In this document: piece by piece, positions 1-5,205 of the stretch
Numbering within the stretch: the first letter of the stretch is position 1
Layout: each line of letters starts with the position of its first letter
NCBI GenBank assembly: GCA_937941555.1
Contig: CALDHJ010000314.1
Coordinates: forward strand, 1 to 6,369
Length of the DNA stretch: 6,369 nt
Reading direction: 5' to 3'
Source: an uncultured Granulosicoccaceae bacterium
GTDB taxonomy: Bacteria > Pseudomonadota > Gammaproteobacteria > CALCKW01
The notes under the pieces: model-generated
What the model was told of the DNA's origin: nothing
The model's database searches: none
Seen by the model: only the letters and a program-made list of their open reading frames with translations
Program-made: the position numbers and the translations under genes

Positions 1-1486
1 CCCGATCGTGGCTGACAAAAATCAGCGTGCCGTCAAATTCCTCAAGCGCGTAATTCAGCGCCTCTATCGACTCCATATCGAGGTGGTTCGTTGGCTCATC
101 CATGATCAACACATTGGGCTGCTGCATGATTGAGCGACCAAACAACAATCGGTTCTTCTCGCCACCAGAACACACGTGCGCCGGCTTTTTGAGCTCTTCA
201 TGAGAGAACAACAAGCGACCCAGTGTACTGCGCACGATCTGCTCGTCTTGGTCTTCGAGTCGCCACTGACTCATCCAATCGAAAACCGACAGGTTGCCCT
301 CGAACTCATTGGTCGCGTCCTGAGGCACGTAGCCGAACTGAGCATTCTCCGCCCAGGTCACCGAACCCTGGTTTGAATCGATGTCACCTGTCAGGCATTT
401 GAGAAACGTTGATTTTCCGACGCCATTCTCGCCAATAATAGCAAGCTTGGCACCCGCTTCGACGATGAAGTCGCCACCACTGAAAAGCGGGCCCTCGTCA
501 AAGCCGTGCCCAAGGCCTTCGAGCGTCACCGCTTGACGGTGCAGCTTTTTGTCTTGTTCAAACCGGATATACGGACTCACTCGACTCGACGGTTTGATGA
601 CATTCAGCTGTATCTTGTCGATCTGCTTGGCCCGGGAGGTCGCTTGTTTTGCCTTCGACGCGTTAGCGGAAAAGCGACTGACAAACTGCTGCAAATCGGC
701 GATTTGCGCCTTCTTCTTGGCATTGTCCTGTTGCAACCGCTCACGCGCCTGGGTCGACGCAATCATGAAGTCGTCATAGTTTCCCGGATAGACACGCAGT
801 TCGCCGTAGTCGATATCGGCCATATGGGTGCAGACGGTGTTCAGAAAGTGCCGATCGTGGGAAATAATCACCATCGTTGCTTTCTGGCTGTTCAGCACAC
901 CCTCGAGCCAGCGGATGGCGTGGATGTCCAGGTTGTTGGTGGGCTCGTCGAGCAACAACAGGTCGGGTTCCGAAAACAACGCTTGAGCAAGCAGCACACG
1001 AAGCTTCCACCCCGGCGCCACCTCGCTCATCGGCCCGTGGTGCAAACCGATCTCGATACCAGCCCCGAGAAGCAATTCGCCGGCACGACTCTCTGCGGTG
1101 TAACCGTCCATTTCCGCAAACTGCACTTCGAGCTCGGCCACTTTCATGCCGTCGTCTTCACTCATGTCCGGAAGCGCGTAGATGCGATCGCGTTCCTGCT
1201 TGATGGCCCAGAGTTCACGGTGACCCATGATCACCGTGTCGATGACCGAATAGGCCTCGAAGGCGAACTGATCCTGCTCCAACCTGCCGATGCGGATGTC
1301 CGGCTCCAGCGCAACATTGCCCTGAGTGGGTTCAAGCGATCCATCGAGGATGCGCATGAAAGTCGACTTTCCACACCCGTTGGCGCCAATCAGCCCGTAG
1401 CGGTTGCCGTCTGCAAATTTGACGGAGATGTTTTCGAACAACGGTTTGGCACCAAATTGCATGGTGACGTTGGCGGTCGTGATCAC
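1..1486 (-). CDS. ybiT: ABC-F family ATPase, YbiT type (3' end outside window)
   Basis: This is a cytoplasmic, soluble ABC-F protein with two ATPase domains and no membrane segments; the family acts on ribosomes as translation factors. Reading the minus strand from the GTG gives 495 uninterrupted codons that stay close to E. coli YbiT (about 530 residues), so roughly the last 35 residues lie beyond the left edge. Visible landmarks are Walker [10 protein letters not shown] (34-42), a degenerate first signature in [10 protein letters not shown] (154-163) as in E. coli YbiT, Walker [13 protein letters not shown] (176-187), a charged inter-domain linker around 235-310 rich in Lys/Arg/Gln, second Walker [10 protein letters not shown] (352-360), signature SGGEK (440-444) and Walker [12 protein letters not shown] (460-470). 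The first Walker A has Cys where E. coli has Ser. The start is set by the conserved N-terminus ([12 protein letters not shown]) and a GAGG seven bases upstream. It is divergent from the protease gene. Family assignment is very secure; the exact ribosomal role is inferred from the family. Confidence 0.96.
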   Translation of the reverse strand, partial: MITTANVTMQFGAKPLFENISVKFADGNRYGLIGANGCGKSTFMRILDGSLEPTQGNVALEPDIRIGRLEQDQFAFEAYSVIDTVIMGHRELWAIKQERDRIYALPDMSEDDGMKVAELEVQFAEMDGYTAESRAGELLLGAGIEIGLHHGPMSEVAPGWKLRVLLAQALFSEPDLLLLDEPTNNLDIHAIRWLEGVLNSQKATMVIISHDRHFLNTVCTHMADIDYGELRVYPGNYDDFMIASTQARERLQQDNAKKKAQIADLQQFVSRFSANASKAKQATSRAKQIDKIQLNVIKPSSRVSPYIRFEQDKKLHRQAVTLEGLGHGFDEGPLFSGGDFIVEAGAKLAIIGENGVGKSTFLKCLTGDIDSNQGSVTWAENAQFGYVPQDATNEFEGNLSVFDWMSQWRLEDQDEQIVRSTLGRLLFSHEELKKPAHVCSGGEKNRLLFGRSIMQQPNVLIMDEPTNHLDMESIEALNYALEEFDGTLIFVSHDR

Positions 1487-1493
1487 GGTTCGG

Positions 1494-1497
1494 CCTC
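1494..1497 (-). promoter_or_regulatory. Shine-Dalgarno site for the ybiT GTG start
   Basis: On the minus strand GAGG is followed by seven bases (CCGAACC) and then GTG at 1486. It is the only good ribosome-binding site near the conserved N-terminus and supports the GTG start. A later in-frame ATG (codon 9) would remove the first strand of the ATPase domain. Confidence 0.65.
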
Positions 1498-1527
1498 GAA
1501 AAAGACTGCGGTTGACATAAACCGCCC

Positions 1528-1558
1528 ATTGTACCGAACCGAACCCCGATACGGGCAA
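1528..1558 (-). promoter_or_regulatory. Candidate sigma-70 promoter for ybiT
   Basis: On the minus strand TACAAT (1533-1528, five of six matches to TATAAT) lies 42 bases before the GTG start, which would give a leader of about 35 nt. The best -35 candidate is TTGCCC (1558-1553, four of six) with a 19-bp spacer, longer than ideal. The -10 element is convincing by eye, the -35 weak. There is no experimental or comparative support. Confidence 0.35.
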
Positions 1559-1711
1559 TCCGAAGACACTCGCCAGTTGTCCGACGTTGTTCAGACTGCT
1601 CCCGAACCGGATCTACAGGAGATGCATCCGGCCAACGCAAACACCTAGCCCCCACACCCGATGCTGCCTGCACCACCCGGAATACACCGCTCAGACATGT
1701 GACGGGCTTCA

Positions 1712-1724
1712 CAATTTCGAATTG
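1712..1724. repeat. Short inverted repeat CAATT-N3-AATTG
   Basis: A perfect 5-3-5 inverted repeat in the middle of the divergent region, with a TTCGAA core nested inside. It stands out as A/T-rich in GC-rich surroundings and could be a binding site for a dimeric regulator. A 5-bp arm is short enough to arise by chance. Confidence 0.3.
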
Positions 1725-1775
1725 CAACACCCACCCTCACCACGCTCTTGGCGAGACAGCGGACTACCGGCATAT

Positions 1776-1808
1776 TCACTGAAGGCGAATGCCTCCAATT
1801 CGCAGTGA
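1776..1808. repeat. Interrupted inverted repeat (hairpin) in the divergent region
   Basis: TCACT (1776-1780) and GCGAAT (1785-1790) pair with ATTCGC (1798-1803) and AGTGA (1804-1808). This gives an 11-pair stem with a four-base bulge (GAAG) on the left arm and a seven-base loop (GCCTCCA). There is no T-run on either side, so it does not look like an intrinsic terminator. It may be a structured leader element, a regulator site or chance. Confidence 0.45.
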
Positions 1809-1898
1809 GCGCACGAATTGTCAGATATTTCAAGGATCCAGCGCCAGCTTCTACTCGAATCCACCCGGAAACCGAACGCTGAAGTGCGACCTGATCCG

Positions 1899-1921
1899 TT
1901 GACATTGACACCCGTGTCGAT
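1899..1921 (+). promoter_or_regulatory. Weak candidate promoter/operator of the protease operon
   Basis: Two perfect -35 hexamers TTGACA lie back to back (1899-1904 and 1905-1910). The second runs into an inverted repeat GACAC-CC-GTGTC (1907-1918), so a -35 box would overlap a possible operator. No good -10 box sits at 17 bp from either hexamer: GATAAG (1919-1924) is only 14 bp from the first, and TAAGCT (1921-1926) matches TATAAT at three positions. An activator-dependent promoter is one explanation; that the hexamers are incidental is another. Confidence 0.3.
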
Positions 1922-1947
1922 AAGCTCGGAATCGGTCGGGGTGCCGC

Positions 1948-1963
1948 CTTGTCGATGGACAAG
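1948..1963 (+). repeat. Small hairpin in the protease 5' leader
   Basis: CTTGTC-GATG-GACAAG is a perfect six-pair stem with a four-base loop, ending 29 bases before the first ATG of the protease gene. It could affect translation or message stability, particularly as no clear Shine-Dalgarno sequence precedes that ATG. It is too small to identify as a known element. Confidence 0.35.
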
Positions 1964-1992
1964 CCCAACTCCGCGCTAACAGAACCCACACG

Positions 1993-4608
1993 ATGTGCGC
2001 GCATATGATTGACACGACAGCCAAACTTCTCCGGTTCAGCATCCTTCCAGTCGTGTGCCTCGCGCTGAGCGCTTGTGGTGGTGGTAGCAGCAGCGGCGGC
2101 GGTACGCCCGTCGACCCCGCCGGTGGCGCAACCTCTTCTGTTTCGGGCTCGGTAAACCTCGCAGCACGAACAAACTTCGATTCCGACATCAACGATCCGG
2201 GCGCTCCGCTGGTCGACAATGGCGTGGCATCAAGAGCGCAGGCCATCGACAATCTGGTCGTGCTTCAAGGCTTTGCATCTCTCGAACCCACCGGGCGCTC
2301 AGGCGACGCATTCGAGTCCCGAGCAGATACCGACGACTTCTACCGCGTCAATTTGCAAGCTGGACAACGTGTCCAACTGCAAGTCGTCGACTTCACAGGC
2401 AACGCCGGGAATCGGGTTTTCAGCGGTGACCTCGACGTCGGGCTCTACGATTCCGATCTCACACTTGTGGATTTCTCCATTACCGCAACGGAGTTCGAGC
2501 AAGTTGTCGCCCCGGCAGATGGCTTGTATTACATACGCGTCCAGGCATTCTCCGGCGCATCGAAATACGTTTTGAAATTGCTGACAACCGCAAATACGGC
2601 GTCGGTTCCCAACACCTTCAACACCGACTTCGTCACTGGACAAGCCATAGTCACCTACGAGGCGACCGCAAACCGGAGCGCGGCACAGAAGCTCGGCGCG
2701 CAGTACCAGGCCGCTGCCGAGCCGACATCCGGCCCGGTGCTGTTCAAATTCGATCAACTTCAGAAAGCGGCTCTTTCCGAAGCGGACAGTGAAATCGCCG
2801 CGACCAATCCCGAGACAATGGCAAAACTCGACACGCTGCGCACCATCAAGGAACTCAACAAGCAGTCGATCGTGAGCCGTGCCGAGCCGAACTACCGCCG
2901 CTATGCCTTTGCGACACCCAATGATCCGTTCTACTCGTTGCAATGGCACTATCCAAACATTCGCTTACCGCAAGCCTGGGACCTCAGCACCGGGCAATCC
3001 GTGATCGTAGCGGTCGTCGACAGCGGGGTCGTCACGGCCCTGCCGGACCTGCAAGCGAACATGCTGCCGGGCTACGATTTTGTTGACGATCTCGCAACAG
3101 CCGCCGACGGAGATGGCCGTGACAGTGACCCGACCGACCCTGGCAGTGGTCTCGGTCCCGGCTCCAACAGTTGGCACGGCACCCATGTTGCCGGCACGGT
3201 CGCCGCAGTTACCAACAACGGCTCCGGAGTCAGCGGCGTCGCCTGGAACAGCAAGATCATCCCGGTGCGCGCACTGGGCCGCGGGGGCGGTACCGCCTTC
3301 GATGTCATGGAAAGCATCAAATACGCAGCCGGACTGCCCAACGTCAGTGGCACCACACCGGCTCGCCGCGCCGACATCATCAATCTCAGCCTCGGCGGCG
3401 GCGGTTTTGTCCAGGCAGAAGCCGATGTGATGCGCCAGATAACCGATGATCTCGGGATCATCATCATCGCCGCTGCGGGCAACGAAAACACCTCACAACC
3501 GAGCTACCCGGCCTCGTACGACGGCGTCGTCTCTGTCAGCGCGACTGATATTCGCGGGGACCGCGCGCCCTACTCCAACTTCGGCAGCACCATCGATATC
3601 GCAGCGCCCGGTGGCGACACCTCAGCCGACCGCAACGGCGATGGCTATGTGGACGGGGTGCTGAGCACGGTGATAGACGAGAGCACTGGCACGCGCACGC
3701 CCGGATACCGCTTTTTGCAAGGCACCTCCATGGCTGCACCACACGTGGCGGGAGTGGCAGCCCTGATGAAATCGGTTGCACCTCAACTCACCTCAACTCA
3801 ATTCACCGCGCTGCTTCAGTCTGGCCAGCTCACGGATGAAGCCGGTCCTGCGGGTCGCGACAACACCTACGGCTACGGGATCGTCAACGCACTGAAAGCC
3901 GTGCAAGCTGCGGTCAGCCTCGGAAACGGCAGCGGCATACAGACACCGATCATGACGGCGACACCGTCCGAGGTCACCCTTGGTGCCAGCGCGTCCGCAC
4001 CGCTGAACATCGCCAATGCCGGCACCGGCACGCCCACGCTTGTTTCGGTGCAATCCGATGCTGACTGGTTGCAAGTCTCCGCCCAGTCAACTGATGCGTC
4101 GGGGCTCGGCCAATACGCCGTGTCGGCAAACCGCAGCCTGATGGACCGGGGCACCTATGTCGGCACCTTGTCGTTCAATTTTTCAAACGCGGCCACCCTC
4201 CGCGTCAGTGTGACCGCCACGGCCGGCGACGTCTCGACTGTCGGCAGACTCGGGCCTCACTACATACTGCTCTATGACGTCGACAACGAATCCGTTGCCG
4301 CACAGCTCCGCGGATCCGCGTCGAACGGAGTCATCCCTTACCGTTTCAGCGACATTCCAGCCGGACGGTATGCCGTGATTGGTGGCACCGATATCGACCG
4401 CGATGGCTTCATCTGTGACGACGGCGAAGCCTGCGGCCTCTATCCGACCGCTGCAGACAGTGAAATCCTGAACCTCTCGGGCAGCAACCTGAGCGGTATC
4501 GATTTCACTACCAACATCACGTCCGGCCTGTCTCAGTTGACCAATCAATCGCGGCAGGACGAAGCACCACTCGCGAGCCGGGATGGACTCGCGAGGCAAC
4601 CGGACTGA
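1993..4608 (+). CDS. Lipoprotein subtilisin-like serine protease (peptidase S8), multidomain
   Basis: A secreted, lipid-anchored endopeptidase of the subtilase family, 871 residues. The lipobox LSAC puts the lipidated Cys at 28, followed by a Gly/Ser linker; Gly at +2 suggests outer-membrane sorting. Next come a PPC-like beta domain (about 95-197, with DTDDFYRV at 112-119), a propeptide (about 207-305, ending in AEPNYRRYAF), and the catalytic domain (about 310-640). The triad is Asp343 in VVDSGV, His395 in HGTHVAGT and Ser579 in GTSMAAPHVAG, with oxyanion Asn497 in AAAGNEN. An Asp-rich insert DGDGRDSDPTD (372-382) before His395 resembles S8 enzymes of other gammaproteobacteria. A BACON/Ig-like domain follows (about 655-743), then a C-terminal beta domain with DIDRDGFICDDGEACG (800-815), which may bind calcium. 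All catalytic residues are intact. The start is uncertain: ATG 1993 and ATG 2005 both lack a clear Shine-Dalgarno site, and the later one gives a more standard signal peptide. It is co-oriented with the PrcB-like gene. Substrate unknown. Confidence 0.95.
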   Translation: MCAHMIDTTAKLLRFSILPVVCLALSACGGGSSSGGGTPVDPAGGATSSVSGSVNLAARTNFDSDINDPGAPLVDNGVASRAQAIDNLVVLQGFASLEPTGRSGDAFESRADTDDFYRVNLQAGQRVQLQVVDFTGNAGNRVFSGDLDVGLYDSDLTLVDFSITATEFEQVVAPADGLYYIRVQAFSGASKYVLKLLTTANTASVPNTFNTDFVTGQAIVTYEATANRSAAQKLGAQYQAAAEPTSGPVLFKFDQLQKAALSEADSEIAATNPETMAKLDTLRTIKELNKQSIVSRAEPNYRRYAFATPNDPFYSLQWHYPNIRLPQAWDLSTGQSVIVAVVDSGVVTALPDLQANMLPGYDFVDDLATAADGDGRDSDPTDPGSGLGPGSNSWHGTHVAGTVAAVTNNGSGVSGVAWNSKIIPVRALGRGGGTAFDVMESIKYAAGLPNVSGTTPARRADIINLSLGGGGFVQAEADVMRQITDDLGIIIIAAAGNENTSQPSYPASYDGVVSVSATDIRGDRAPYSNFGSTIDIAAPGGDTSADRNGDGYVDGVLSTVIDESTGTRTPGYRFLQGTSMAAPHVAGVAALMKSVAPQLTSTQFTALLQSGQLTDEAGPAGRDNTYGYGIVNALKAVQAAVSLGNGSGIQTPIMTATPSEVTLGASASAPLNIANAGTGTPTLVSVQSDADWLQVSAQSTDASGLGQYAVSANRSLMDRGTYVGTLSFNFSNAATLRVSVTATAGDVSTVGRLGPHYILLYDVDNESVAAQLRGSASNGVIPYRFSDIPAGRYAVIGGTDIDRDGFICDDGEACGLYPTAADSEILNLSGSNLSGIDFTTNITSGLSQLTNQSRQDEAPLASRDGLARQPD
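3779..3800 (+). repeat. Ten-base tandem repeat inside the protease gene
   Basis: CCTCAACTCA occurs twice head to tail (3781-3800), and the match extends two bases upstream. It encodes part of the helix after the catalytic serine (PQLTSTQ), and the unit is read in two different frames. Gain or loss of a copy would shift the frame just after Ser579. With only two copies it is probably incidental. Confidence 0.6.
4570..4595 (+). repeat. Paired CTCGCGAG palindromes at the protease/PrcB-like junction
   Basis: ACTCGCGAG occurs at 4569-4577 and 4587-4595, an 18-bp period. Each copy contains the perfect palindrome CTCGCGAG, so the two can pair as an eight-pair GC-rich stem with a ten-base loop. It lies in the last codons of the protease gene, 11-36 bases before its stop, and would bury the GAGG (4593-4596) preceding the ATG at 4608. 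It may modulate message stability or the output of the second gene. No T-run follows, so a terminator is unlikely. Confidence 0.5.
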
Positions 4609-4631
4609 TGCGACGTGACCCGATCACCGTC

Positions 4632-4636
4632 AGGGA
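4632..4636 (+). promoter_or_regulatory. Shine-Dalgarno site fixing the PrcB-like start
   Basis: AGGGA is followed by seven bases and ATG at 4644. The alternative in-frame ATG at 4608, which overlaps the protease stop, has only GAGG at an 11-base spacing inside a potential hairpin. Starting at 4644 also trims a charged stretch (RRDPITVREEH) and leaves a more plausible signal peptide. Confidence 0.65.
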
Positions 4637-4643
4637 AGAACAC

Positions 4644-5165
4644 ATGACCGCAGCTCTGCAAAACAATGACAACGGCACTCGGCGAGTGACCCGGGGATTT
4701 TCCGGTCTGGCACTCGCCGCAGTGTCGATCCTCACCGCATGCGTCTCTCAACCCCGGCTGGAAGCCATGACACCCATTACACTGCTCTATGAGTCCCAGA
4801 ACTGCGGCGTCCTCGAGCCCGGCATGGTCGTGCTGAAATCGACCGACAGTTGGGATTCGCTCAAGACCCGCCTACACCGTGCGAATCCGCTGAGCCCGGC
4901 ACCGGTTATCCCACCAACGCCTGAGGATGAAGTCGCGTTGCTCGTTGCCTGGGGTCAGAAACCGAATGGATCCTATGCGATGGAACTCACATCAACCATG
5001 GCGGCAATTGACGGCGGCACACTGATCCTGCCGGTGAATTTCAGGGAGCCCGCACCGGGTACCTTCTCGACCCAGGCGCTGGTGAGCCCCTGCCTCGTGG
5101 TGGGTGTACCAGCGAACGGCGCCTTCGCCCGCGTTACCGCCGGTGAGCTCTCGGTCGAACTCTGA
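4644..5165 (+). CDS. PrcB-like lipoprotein, probable protease partner
   Basis: A small lipoprotein of 173 residues from the chosen start (185 from ATG 4608). The signal peptide ends in the lipobox LTAC, with lipidated Cys33 followed by Val, which suggests the outer membrane. The C-terminal half (about 90-165) resembles the PrcB C-terminal domain: a hydrophobic strand (VALLVAWG), the turn GQKPNGSY (104-111), a strand EL, then PVNFREPAPGTFSTQALVSP (130-149). Two further Cys (54 and 150) could form a disulfide. In Treponema denticola PrcB is a lipoprotein encoded with the S8 protease dentilisin and needed for its stability. Here the gene sits 35 nt behind an S8 lipoprotein protease, so a role in stabilising, anchoring or controlling that enzyme is a reasonable inference. 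The domain match is by eye from a short motif; a general lipoprotein of unknown function remains possible. Confidence 0.85.
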   Translation: MTAALQNNDNGTRRVTRGFSGLALAAVSILTACVSQPRLEAMTPITLLYESQNCGVLEPGMVVLKSTDSWDSLKTRLHRANPLSPAPVIPPTPEDEVALLVAWGQKPNGSYAMELTSTMAAIDGGTLILPVNFREPAPGTFSTQALVSPCLVVGVPANGAFARVTAGELSVEL

Positions 5166-5173
5166 CCGAGAGC
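5147..5173. terminator. Strong hairpin over the PrcB-like stop codon, possible bidirectional terminator
   Basis: GCTCTCGGTC (5147-5156) pairs perfectly with GACCGAGAGC (5164-5173) around a seven-base loop, a ten-pair stem that includes the last two bases of the TGA stop. It lies at the 3' ends of two convergent genes, where a bidirectional terminator is expected. Neither side has a T-run, so it is not a classical intrinsic terminator; it may instead protect the 3' end or assist Rho-dependent termination. Confidence 0.5.
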
Positions 5174-5205
5174 CGCCACACAATCAGGCCATCGGCGCCT
5201 CGGAC

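Larger units (their letters stand above)
1487..1992. other. Divergent intergenic region between ybiT and the protease gene
   Basis: About 500 bp without a believable gene. Open frames exist on both strands, but their translations show no recognisable domain, are rich in Arg/Ser/Pro/His, and have no good ribosome-binding site. The stretch holds the ybiT leader and promoter candidate, a short A/T-rich inverted repeat (CAATT-TCG-AATTG, 1712-1724), a larger interrupted hairpin (1776-1808), a doubled TTGACA beside a GACAC/GTGTC inverted repeat (1899-1921), and a six-pair hairpin in the protease leader (1948-1963). It is long for two divergent promoters, so it could also hold regulator sites or a small RNA, but nothing in it identifies one. 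Confidence 0.6.

Noticed and set aside
1512..1517. A perfect TTGACA on the plus strand in the ybiT leader
   Set aside because: No -10 element lies 16-18 bp downstream, and the next plus-strand gene begins almost 480 bp away.
506..1648. A 380-codon open frame on the plus strand
   Set aside because: It lies antisense to the clearly conserved ybiT gene; its translation is Arg/His/Val-rich with no recognisable domain and is explained by the codon bias of the real gene.
1645..2004. A 119-codon minus-strand open frame in the divergent region
   Set aside because: No recognisable motif, no convincing Shine-Dalgarno site, and it overlaps the start of the protease gene; treated as chance.
2299..2949. 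A 216-codon minus-strand open frame inside the protease gene
   Set aside because: Fully antisense to the PPC-like and propeptide coding region; its translation shows only the complement of the protease codon pattern.
3457..3469. ATC triplet repeat in the protease gene
   Set aside because: It encodes the run of Ile in the conserved strand leading to the oxyanion Asn motif, so protein constraint explains it.
4677..4710. Twin-arginine export signal in the PrcB-like lipoprotein (TRRVTRGFSG)
   Set aside because: RR is followed by VTRGF rather than the x-F-L-K pattern, and the adjacent lipobox is explained by ordinary Sec/lipoprotein export.
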